Source of the DNA: Paenibacillus sp. JJ-223
Lineage (GTDB): Bacteria > Bacillota > Bacilli > Paenibacillales > Paenibacillaceae
Assembly (NCBI RefSeq): GCF_927798175.1
Contig: NZ_CAKMMP010000013.1
Coordinates: 179,646-243,645, forward strand
Direction of reading: 5' to 3'
Length of the DNA: 64,000 nucleotides
The number at the start of each line of letters is the position of its first letter. The stretch's first letter is position 1. Below, one piece after another: positions 35,059 to 42,538 of this stretch. The position numbers and the translations under genes are program-made. The notes under the pieces were generated by a model. The model was given only the letters and a program-made list of their open reading frames with translations, searched no databases and was not told the origin of the DNA.

Positions 35059-35778
35059 ATGGGGCGCAAGTGGAATAATATCAAGGAAAAGAAAGCTTCA
35101 AAAGATGCCAACACGAGCCGGGTGTATGCCAAATTTGGCGTTGAGATTTACGTGGCTGCCAAGAAGGGCGAGCCGGACCCGGAAGCCAATCGCGCGTTGA
35201 AAGTGGTTCTGGAGCGGGCCAAAACATATAATGTGCCAAAAGCGATCATTGATCGTGCCATGGAAAAGGCGAAAGGCAGCGGAGACGAAAACTATGAAGA
35301 ACTCCGTTATGAAGGCTTCGGACCTAACGGAGCGATGGTCATCGTTGACGCGCTTACGAATAACGTAAACCGTACAGCGCCTGAAGTGCGCTCCGCGTTC
35401 AACAAAAACGGCGGCAACATGGGCGTCAGCGGTTCTGTTGCCTACATGTTCGATCCGACGGCGGTCATCGGCGTGGAAGGCAAAACCTCCGAGGAAGTGC
35501 TCGAAATAATGCTCGAAGCGGACGTTGACGTGCGTGACATCGTGGAGGAAGACGAAGCGGTGATCGTATATGCCGATCCGGACCAATTCCATGCGGTGCA
35601 GGAAGCGTTCAAAGCAGCGGGCGTGACCGAATTCACGGTCGCCGAGCTGACAATGCTGGCGCAAAACTATGTGCAGCTGCCTGAGGATGCGCAAGTGCAA
35701 TTCGAGAAGCTGATCGATGCGCTGGAAGACCTTGAGGACGTGCAGCAGGTGTACCACAACGTAGAATTCGAAGATTAA
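35059..35778 (+). CDS. YebC/PmpR/TACO1-family regulatory protein (YeeI-like)
   Basis: The 239-residue protein starts with the family signature MGRKWNNIKEKKASKDANTS. It then has FGVEIYVAAKKGEPDPEAN, RYEGFGPNGAMVIVDALT and the C-terminal acidic end. Members bind DNA as transcription regulators or help translation of proline stretches. ATG 35059 fits the conserved N terminus; the frame extends eight codons upstream. A perfect hairpin terminator follows at 35931. Confidence 0.92.
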   Translation: MGRKWNNIKEKKASKDANTSRVYAKFGVEIYVAAKKGEPDPEANRALKVVLERAKTYNVPKAIIDRAMEKAKGSGDENYEELRYEGFGPNGAMVIVDALTNNVNRTAPEVRSAFNKNGGNMGVSGSVAYMFDPTAVIGVEGKTSEEVLEIMLEADVDVRDIVEEDEAVIVYADPDQFHAVQEAFKAAGVTEFTVAELTMLAQNYVQLPEDAQVQFEKLIDALEDLEDVQQVYHNVEFED

Positions 35779-35930
35779 GGCGTATCCTAGCCATTTCTCT
35801 AGGCATGAGACGGAAATTTGTTCTTAAAACCGCCAATTGTTTCAATAAGTGAGGATGTACATGTCTTTGCTTGGTGGATTTTATGATGATGTACGTTTTG
35901 GTGTCCGAGTTATGAGGAACGTGTAACTTT

Positions 35931-35978
35931 AAACTCACTTTTTGTATGGAATATCTATTACAAAAAGTGAGTTTTTTT
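35931..35978. terminator. Bidirectional terminator
   Basis: AAACTCACTTTTTGT pairs perfectly with ACAAAAAGTGAGTTT, with T runs on both strands, between the convergent yebC-type and DinB-type genes. Confidence 0.9.
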
Positions 35979-36005
35979 ATGTTGTTCGCTCTATGTGCTG
36001 ATGAA

Positions 36006-36476
36006 TCAGCTTGAAAACAGCCCTCTGCCAATTACATTTGCTGATACTGGTTGAATCCCGAGTTCTCTTGCCCATATGGATAGTTGACCCATATGATGAA
36101 TTTCGTGAGCAATGACATGGCGTAGTATTTCACCTTTGGTATAACGTCCTTCCGTCCATGGGACTATAACCGTTTCGTATTCGAAATTATCTGACCAAGT
36201 ATCCAGAAATGCCTTTGTTTCTTGCATCCAACAATGAGAAAGTTCTTTTACTTGTTCCAGTGACTTGCAGCTCTCAAATTGGACTTGGAGATCAGGTTGA
36301 CCTTGTATTCCACGAATCCAGCTATATTCCACATCTGTGATATGGAAAAGGGTATAAAGAATGCTGCCTGGCCCACCAATTCGATGACGAAGCAATTCTT
36401 CATTTGAGAGTAGCGTACATCGCTCAAACCATTCATTTCTTACCATCCAGTTATAATTAAATAACTTTATCAACAT
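36006..36476 (-). CDS. DinB-family (four-helix bundle) protein
   Basis: The 156-residue protein matches DinB/YfiT-like metal-binding bundles, with LFHITDVEYSWIRGIQG carrying the first His and HVIAHEIHHMGQLSIWARE carrying the other two of the metal triad. Family members include bacillithiol-dependent and maleylpyruvate-type transferases; the function here is unknown. Start 36476 has GGGGG about 6 nt upstream. The codon usage is more AT-rich than its neighbours, which may mean recent gain. Confidence 0.82.
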   Translation of the reverse strand: MLIKLFNYNWMVRNEWFERCTLLSNEELLRHRIGGPGSILYTLFHITDVEYSWIRGIQGQPDLQVQFESCKSLEQVKELSHCWMQETKAFLDTWSDNFEYETVIVPWTEGRYTKGEILRHVIAHEIHHMGQLSIWARELGIQPVSANVIGRGLFSS

Positions 36477-36629
36477 ACTCGCCCCCTTAACAGCATTCAG
36501 CATGGAACATCTTATCACATTCTCTTATTGAAGCCTTCCTTCATGCATTCGAAAAATCGTATATTTCCTTAATTTGATTTTCGGGAGAAGATATAGTCTT
36601 AAGCGAATGTTCTTGAGGATTATGTAAAC

Positions 36630-36666
36630 AAAGACTGTCTGTTGAATCGGAACAGATAGTCTTTTT
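36630..36666 (+). terminator. Terminator-like hairpin in the gap 36477-36765
   Basis: AAAGACTGTCTGTT pairs with AACAGATAGTCTTTTT. No plus-strand gene precedes it, so it may serve antisense or read-through RNA. No gene is seen in this gap. Confidence 0.5.
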
Positions 36667-36765
36667 GCGTGCGGCTCTATGCCTGATTGCACATGATAGA
36701 ACCACTCTTCTTATACGCCACAACCGAAGGAAACGGGCAATTCTTTCGGGTTGCGGCGTTTTCGG

Positions 36766-37248
36766 TTACTGTCCCTCGCGGCTAGGCGCCACCGCATTTG
36801 GTTTCTCGCTCTTGCCACCGAGCTTGAACAACAGAATACCTGCGACGATGATCAGTACCCCGACAAGCTGATTCCAGGAGAAGGGGATCTTATCCAGGCC
36901 AAGCCAGCCCATGGAGTCGAACAGCAGCGCAAAGCTCAGCTGGGACGTCAACACAATGGAAATGGCGTAGGTAGGTCCAAGCAGCTTAAGCGCCTGCATG
37001 AGGCAGAACACAACGCCGACGCCGATCGCTCCGCTAAACCAGTACCATGGCTTCATATGTTGGATGCTGAACGTATCTTTTCCTTCCACCAATAGGGAGA
37101 TGGCAAACGAGGCGAGAAAACCGGTGAACAGCACCAATGCGGTAGATGACCAGGGACCCGTTCTTTCGTTGACCTTGCTGTTGAAAATGGTTTGCAGGCT
37201 GACAAGCGCCCCAGCGAGCGCTGCCAGCAAAATTCCGGTGATGACCAT
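36766..37248 (-). CDS. DUF606 (YdcZ-type) DMT-superfamily membrane protein, copy 2
   Basis: The 160-residue protein has five hydrophobic helices and the DUF606 pattern, with MVITGILLAALAGALVSLQT at the start, NERTGPWSSTALVLFTGF, and WNQLVGVLIIVAGILLFKLG at the end. These half-size transporters usually work as pairs. AGGAG lies 8 nt before the ATG at 37248. It starts 4 nt after the Crp-type gene stop. With the paralogue at 37996-38421 it brackets the regulator, suggesting a two-subunit exporter or importer under its control. Confidence 0.82.
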   Translation of the reverse strand: MVITGILLAALAGALVSLQTIFNSKVNERTGPWSSTALVLFTGFLASFAISLLVEGKDTFSIQHMKPWYWFSGAIGVGVVFCLMQALKLLGPTYAISIVLTSQLSFALLFDSMGWLGLDKIPFSWNQLVGVLIIVAGILLFKLGGKSEKPNAVAPSREGQ

Positions 37249-37252
37249 TGCA

Positions 37253-37957
37253 TTAACTCCTGTCATATATATTGTGCCCTGCTAAGGCTCGCAATCCGTC
37301 CTGGTCTTTGACCAGCAACAAGCCCTGTTTTCGTTCGATGAGGCCGTCTGCACACAGTTTCTGAATAACCCGATTCAGATGGCGGTAACTTGTGCCGATC
37401 AGATGGGCAATGTCCGTCATATTGAAGGCATCCAGCTCTTCATGGACGATGTTGCCGGCTTCCTCGGTCGAGATGGATAACAGATAACTGGCCAGCCGGA
37501 CCTCGACGGGATACATCAGATTGAAATTGGAAAAATTGGAATCGATGTAAAATTTGTCGGTCATGATTTTGAGCAAAAATCGGAGCAGCGGCGCATGGTC
37601 GCCAGCGTGCTCAGCCAGCCATCGGTAATGGATGCGCAGCATCGTCACGGGCGTCACGGCCTGCACGGTATTCACGATATTGCTTTCGCGCACAAATTCC
37701 ACGTCCCCGACAACCTCAAGGGGTGTTTTGAAACAGAGAACGAGCGTTTTATCTTGCGCGGACGTCGTGAAAATTTTGATTTTCCCCTGCACGAGCACAT
37801 AAAGATACTCGGAGATTTCACCGGCTCGGCAGATCAGCTCGCATTTGTCAAAGCGGCATATATCCATGTTCGGCCGCAGTTTCTCTTCAAATACTTGTTC
37901 CAGGTTGAATTGTTTCAAATAGTGAAGCAGCTGCTGCTCATCGTAAAATGCCTCCAC
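37253..37957 (-). CDS. Crp/Fnr-family regulator (YeiL-like)
   Basis: The 234-residue protein has a cyclic-nucleotide-binding-type beta barrel (about 30-120; ELICRAGEISEYLYVLVQGK) and a C-terminal winged helix (about 160-220; MTDIAHLIGTSYRHLNRVIQ). Cys residues around position 34-43 (ICRFDKCELIC) recall the Cys-x3-Cys region of E. coli YeiL, proposed to sense oxygen or redox. The start is GTG 37957, about 12 nt after GGAGGTG. It lies between two DUF606 transporter genes in one operon. Confidence 0.85.
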   Translation of the reverse strand: MEAFYDEQQLLHYLKQFNLEQVFEEKLRPNMDICRFDKCELICRAGEISEYLYVLVQGKIKIFTTSAQDKTLVLCFKTPLEVVGDVEFVRESNIVNTVQAVTPVTMLRIHYRWLAEHAGDHAPLLRFLLKIMTDKFYIDSNFSNFNLMYPVEVRLASYLLSISTEEAGNIVHEELDAFNMTDIAHLIGTSYRHLNRVIQKLCADGLIERKQGLLLVKDQDGLRALAGHNIYDRS

Positions 37958-37995
37958 GGCTTTGATGCACCTCCGGTCTGAATAGGTTTACCTGT

Positions 37996-38421
37996 TCACA
38001 GTTTAATGATAATCACGCCGGCAACCATCAAGGCAATGCCCAAAAACTGCGGCAGTTTCATTTTTTGCTTTTCCACGCCAAACCAACCGTTGCCGTCCAC
38101 GACGAACGTGAGGAACAGCTGAGCGATGAGCAGCGCAGAAATGGTGAACGTTACGCCGATGTGCTGAATCGCGGTCACCTCGCTGAAAATAATGAGCGCA
38201 GCAAAGGCGCCGCCTGCCAGATACAACGGATTGACCTGTTTCAAGCCCGTCCAATTGGCGTCCCGTACAAACACAAGAATAAGGGCAGCCAGGATAAATC
38301 CCGTAAGTTGCGTAATCGTCGCGGCCTGCCAGGTACCTACATCGCTGCTGATTCTGGCATTGGCGACCCCCTGCAAGGTGATGCATGCCCCGCCGAGAAT
38401 AGCGAAAATAATTCCTTTCAT
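37996..38421 (-). CDS. DUF606 (YdcZ-type) DMT-superfamily membrane protein, copy 1
   Basis: The 141-residue protein has five hydrophobic helices. MKGIIFAILGGACITLQGVA opens it and PQFLGIALMVAGVIIIKL closes it. It is a clear paralogue of the gene at 36766-37248 (same NARxSSDVGTW-type position after helix 1). AAGGAG is 10 nt before the ATG at 38421. First gene of the operon; the Crp-type gene follows after 38 nt. Confidence 0.82.
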   Translation of the reverse strand: MKGIIFAILGGACITLQGVANARISSDVGTWQAATITQLTGFILAALILVFVRDANWTGLKQVNPLYLAGGAFAALIIFSEVTAIQHIGVTFTISALLIAQLFLTFVVDGNGWFGVEKQKMKLPQFLGIALMVAGVIIIKL

Positions 38422-38525
38422 TGTATAAGCTCTCCTTATCCATTCACTTCGAAATCTATTAAATGACAAATGAGCCCCATTGCCAAGGACATATGTCCTC
38501 AGGGGGTTCGATGGGCGTAAAACGT

Positions 38526-38549
38526 AAAAACCCCCTTAAACAGAGGGTT
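38526..38549 (-). terminator. Terminator after the Nif3-like gene (minus strand)
   Basis: On the minus strand AACCCTCtgtttAAGGGGGTT followed by TTT. Confidence 0.6.
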
Positions 38550-38567
38550 CCAGTTCCATAACCTTCT

Positions 38568-39365
38568 TTAGAATACCCGATAAACCGGCTCATTCGGCAC
38601 GAATTGCACGTTTAATTCCTTAAAGGCGACCTTCAGCCTGTCCGCCAGCATGCGCATGCCCGGGATTTCGCTTTCGGCATGGCCCATCATGATCAGCGCC
38701 TTCTGCAGGCCTTGTCCGACGGCATCGCGGACGTATTCTGGCGTTTCCCATTCAAACCCTTCCCCGGCGATAATGAGGTCGAGCCGTTCCTGCTGCATAA
38801 GGGGAATCGTCAAATTGCCGTTGCCGCGAAATCCAACGAGTATGGCGGCACGCCTGCAAACCATCCCAGGATCGCCGACTGCCCGGAGGTACTCGATGCC
38901 GGTCGCATTTCGGATATGGCTTGCCATGTCCCGCAGGGTCCACTCTTCGGGAAAAGAGAGCACGTGCGCTTCTTTCATCCTCTTTTCAACATGAGGCAGC
39001 CAACCGAGCGCGTGCACGAGTCCTTCCGTTATGCCGTCCGGCGACGATTGATGAATGGAGTCATGACAACGGAAAATAGCAATTCCGGCGTCCTCGATGA
39101 GCCCGCGTTTATGTTGATAGACAGGATCGTTCGCAAGCCAATCCGTGTGACCATGATGACTATAGAACGGGGATTCGTGCGAGATGATGAGGTTGGCGCC
39201 CAAGCGGATCGTTTCTTCGATGACATGATGGGTGGGCATGAAAGCCGTGACCACGCCTTTAACCTGCTGTTCGGGCGAACCTGCAATCAGCAGGTCAACC
39301 GTGTTTTCCCGTTGTTCCGCTCCGACGTTCAGGTGGCGCATGATGTCCCGTACAGTGAAATTCAT
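38568..39365 (-). CDS. Nif3-like dinuclear metal centre protein
   Basis: The 265-residue protein fits the NIF3 family, with FMPTHHVIEETIRLGANLI (His pair) and SHESPFYSHHG (metal-binding His). RCHDSIHQSSPDGITEGLV follows, and IAGEGFEWE and MGHAESEIPGM give the C-terminal ligands. The family forms metal-bound hexamers of unclear function, possibly GTP cyclohydrolase-like hydrolases. Start 39365 has GGAGG 8 nt upstream. The 33 extra codons to 39464 are not supported. Confidence 0.87.
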   Translation of the reverse strand: MNFTVRDIMRHLNVGAEQRENTVDLLIAGSPEQQVKGVVTAFMPTHHVIEETIRLGANLIISHESPFYSHHGHTDWLANDPVYQHKRGLIEDAGIAIFRCHDSIHQSSPDGITEGLVHALGWLPHVEKRMKEAHVLSFPEEWTLRDMASHIRNATGIEYLRAVGDPGMVCRRAAILVGFRGNGNLTIPLMQQERLDLIIAGEGFEWETPEYVRDAVGQGLQKALIMMGHAESEIPGMRMLADRLKVAFKELNVQFVPNEPVYRVF

Positions 39366-39565
39366 CCTGATTTCCTCCAGTGAGAGATAATGTTCTGTCC
39401 AGTGTACCATGTTCGGGTGCAGAAACGGAGGGGGTGTTGCAATCCCGTCCGATGAATGTCGCATCCAAGCAAGCTTTCATTGATAAATGGATCTCGACGA
39501 AGCAGGGGCAGATGTTATAATGGGAGTATGGATACACGTGTTCGCATGTTTGCGGGAGAAGGTGA

Positions 39566-41188
39566 ATGATGGAGATGAGAAACAGAGATGCGGGCCAGTT
39601 GGAGTTCATGGAGATCGATCTGCGAGAGGAAGGCGAAATACCTCGTGTCCCGATTCCGGATCGTTCCGCTCTGCGCCAGACAGGGGCGTATGCTGCACGT
39701 TCGGGCGGAGGAATCTTGTTTTCGGAAAAAAAATTCGTGGAGGAAGCGAAACGGCTGGTCGACATGAATGTCGCGGCCGCCGAGCGGGTTCCTTTCATGA
39801 GCTACTGGCCGACGTATGGCGTCATGGACGATGCCCAAAGGCAATGGTATTTTTTCTGGAGATCAGAGGTAAGGCAAGGCAGATATCCCGATACGGATCT
39901 TTCCTATGTGTTCGTCCATGTTTACGAGCTGATCAACGGAATCGGCTGGCAGCAGCCCGAAGCGGGTTATGGTCAATTGAAGGAGCTGTGGTCCCAATAT
40001 CAAGCGCGTTTGCCGCAGCTTGATGCGTACATGCAGGAATGGTTGGTGGATTATGCGCTGATCCATCGTCTGGACGGTTCGTTCGGTGAACTGGTGGACC
40101 TTGCCGATGGCAGGCTGCCCGCAGAGGTGCTCGATATGGAGATGTGCAGGCTGCTGAAGCAAGCTGAGCCTCATATCCCTTTGAAGCTGCTGCAGCGATA
40201 TGTTGAATACGACATCACGCTCAGCAAATTTTACAGGGACGGCGGCCGCGAAGCGTTGGCCGAGTTCGTTCCGGGAACGATCGCTGTCGTGAATGCTTAC
40301 ATGACCCGTACCCGGGGTGGGGGAATCTGGGAATTGTATGGACCAAGCGGCGAGAAAACAATGGAACGAGTGTTGTTCCGCAAAGCGGTATACGATGACG
40401 GTTTGTATGGAAAAAAAGCGCTGCTCACCTATAGCCCGATTGGAGAACAGCCTGAATTCGTCCGTTTGGCCACGCAGCTATTCCGCTCGATCGAGAACAA
40501 ACTGCGCGAGCTGTCGGGTTTCCGGGGGAGGCTGCGCGGCAATTCGCTTGAACCTGAACTGGCGAAGCTGGTCGAGCGTTACCTGGACAAGGCTTATTCG
40601 GCCAGACAGGAGAAGCACGGCGAGCGAACCATCATCGCCATTGATGCGGACAAACTCGCGGTGCTTCAGGAAGAGAGCGAATATGTGCGCCAAGCTTTGA
40701 CGGTAGAAGAGGCCGGAGACCCCGCCTTGCTTGAGGGTGATTTTGGAACGTTTGCGGAAGACCAGCCGGATCTGCCTGCGCAAACGACGGCAGGTTCTGC
40801 TGCGGGTCTTCATCCTGCGGCAGAGGTCTTCGAAGCCGAAGACATACCGGGAATGCATACGTTTGAAACCCAACCAACGACCGCTTCCGGTCTTGCCGGC
40901 GTCGAAACGCTTTGGGACGAAACGACGCTCCGAGAGCTGGATGAAGAATGGAAGCAATTTGCCGCAGCGCTTGCTCCAAGGCATGTGCTGGCGATTTTGG
41001 CGCTGCTGGGCGAACAGCCTGACGCTGCCTTGATGCGAGTCGCCGAGCAATGCGGCACGATGCCTGCGCTTCTGCTGGACGAAATCAACGACGTCGCCAT
41101 GGAGACGATCGGAGACCTGCTGGTGGATGGCGACCGCATCATGGATGAATATATGGACCCATTTGAACACGTGAAGAGCATGAGGTGA
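39566..41188 (+). CDS. TerB_N domain protein, first gene of a three-gene DNA-processing cluster
   Basis: The 540-residue soluble protein has a TerB_N-type domain at about 48-260 (SEKKFVEEAKRLVD, FMSYWPTYGVMDDAQRQWYF, WRSEVRQGRYPDTDLSYVFV, YELINGIGW). The C-terminal acidic region (about 440-540) ends in AALAPRHVLAILALLGEQPD and resembles TerB_C. The middle part has an arginine/lysine-rich RELSGFRGRLRG stretch. TerB-type domains come from tellurite/stress systems and bind metal. The gene is followed after 6 nt by a BrxD-like ATPase and then a helicase, so all three probably form one complex. The start ATG 39566 has GGGAG 7 nt upstream. Confidence 0.78.
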   Translation: MMEMRNRDAGQLEFMEIDLREEGEIPRVPIPDRSALRQTGAYAARSGGGILFSEKKFVEEAKRLVDMNVAAAERVPFMSYWPTYGVMDDAQRQWYFFWRSEVRQGRYPDTDLSYVFVHVYELINGIGWQQPEAGYGQLKELWSQYQARLPQLDAYMQEWLVDYALIHRLDGSFGELVDLADGRLPAEVLDMEMCRLLKQAEPHIPLKLLQRYVEYDITLSKFYRDGGREALAEFVPGTIAVVNAYMTRTRGGGIWELYGPSGEKTMERVLFRKAVYDDGLYGKKALLTYSPIGEQPEFVRLATQLFRSIENKLRELSGFRGRLRGNSLEPELAKLVERYLDKAYSARQEKHGERTIIAIDADKLAVLQEESEYVRQALTVEEAGDPALLEGDFGTFAEDQPDLPAQTTAGSAAGLHPAAEVFEAEDIPGMHTFETQPTTASGLAGVETLWDETTLRELDEEWKQFAAALAPRHVLAILALLGEQPDAALMRVAEQCGTMPALLLDEINDVAMETIGDLLVDGDRIMDEYMDPFEHVKSMR

Positions 41189-41194
41189 AGCTGA

Positions 41195-42538
41195 ATGACA
41201 GAACTTAAAATCCCCAAGCGGCTGACTACCGCGCTGGTGAATTCCTTGACGGCCGGTGTCGTGCCGCGGATCGGCCTGGAGCAAATTGCGGTCGGCCGCA
41301 AGCCGGAAGTGGAGGCGATGCTGCGCGACATGGACAACATCGCCGAAGGCGGAGCCGCCTTTCGGTTGATTACGGGCAGGTACGGCAGCGGAAAAAGCTT
41401 TCTTTTGCAAATGATCCGCAATTACGCGATGGACCGCGAGTTCGTGGTGGCCGATGCGGACCTGTCGCCCGAGCGCAGGCTGGTTGGAACGAAGGGGCAA
41501 GGGCTGGCTACGTATCGCGAGCTTATGACGCGCATGTCCACGCGCACCCGCCCCGATGGCGGCGCTCTGGAGCCTTTGCTGCAGAAATGGATCGCAGGCC
41601 TCCAGCAGCAAGCGATGCAGAACCTGGGACTGCGACCGGATGATCCGGCATTGACGAGCGAGGTCGAGACGCGGATCTACGCCGTGACGCAGGAGCTGCA
41701 GAACCTGGTGCACGGATTTGATTTTGCCAAGGTGCTGGCCGCGTATTGGACCGGGTACAAGCTCGGCGACGACGAGCGGAAACAAGCCGCCTTGCGCTGG
41801 CTCCGTGGAGAATACGCCACGAAGACCGAAGCGAAAAAAGAACTGGCCGTCGGCGTCATCATCGATGACGACAACTGGTATGACTATTTCAAATTATGGT
41901 CCGATTTCATAGCCCGGATCGGATATAAAGGGCTTTTGTTGTTCATTGACGAGGCCGTGAACCTGTACAAGATCAGCAACAGCATCGCGCGCCAGAGCAA
42001 CTACGAGAAGCTGCTCACCATGTTCAACGATACGATGCAGGGCAAGGCGGAGCACCTGGGCATTTTCGTGGGTGGCACGCCGCAATTCGTTGAGGATGAG
42101 CGCCGGGGCCTGTTCAGCTACGAGGCGCTGCGTTCCAGGCTTGTTGACGGTCGGTATTCAGCCAAGGCGTACGCCAACTACACCGGACCGATCCTGAAGC
42201 TGGCGATGCTGTCGCACGAGGAAATTCTGATCTTGCTGCAGAAGCTGCGCCAGATCCATGCCCTGCATTTCGGATATGCCGCAAGCCTGACGGACGATGA
42301 CCTGGTCGGTTTCATGCAAATGGCCGTGAATCGCCTTGGTGCGGACGAGCTGCTCACGACGCGCGAAGTCGTTCGAGATTTCATGGACGTGCTCCATACG
42401 CTGCATCAGAATCCTCACGTGAATTATGCGGAACTGCTGGGGGAACGTGCGGCGAAGGCTGGAAATGCCGGACAGGGGACGAATGCGGAAAGCGACCGGG
42501 ACGATATGGACGACTTCCTGGCGGAGTTCGAGCTATGA
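41195..42538 (+). CDS. BrxC/BrxD-like ATP-binding protein (PF10923 type)
   Basis: The 447-residue P-loop ATPase has Walker A TGRYGSGKSFLL (about residue 60-70) and Walker B LLLFIDEAVNLYKI (about 247-260), with IFVGGTPQFVEDERRGLFSY (sensor region) and RSRLVDGRY behind it. BrxD-type ATPases occur with Lhr-like helicases in Pgl/BREX type 2 loci. Here none of pglX, pglZ or other BREX genes is in view. AGGTG precedes the ATG, and its end overlaps the helicase start by 4 nt (ATGA). Confidence 0.82.
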   Translation: MTELKIPKRLTTALVNSLTAGVVPRIGLEQIAVGRKPEVEAMLRDMDNIAEGGAAFRLITGRYGSGKSFLLQMIRNYAMDREFVVADADLSPERRLVGTKGQGLATYRELMTRMSTRTRPDGGALEPLLQKWIAGLQQQAMQNLGLRPDDPALTSEVETRIYAVTQELQNLVHGFDFAKVLAAYWTGYKLGDDERKQAALRWLRGEYATKTEAKKELAVGVIIDDDNWYDYFKLWSDFIARIGYKGLLLFIDEAVNLYKISNSIARQSNYEKLLTMFNDTMQGKAEHLGIFVGGTPQFVEDERRGLFSYEALRSRLVDGRYSAKAYANYTGPILKLAMLSHEEILILLQKLRQIHALHFGYAASLTDDDLVGFMQMAVNRLGADELLTTREVVRDFMDVLHTLHQNPHVNYAELLGERAAKAGNAGQGTNAESDRDDMDDFLAEFEL

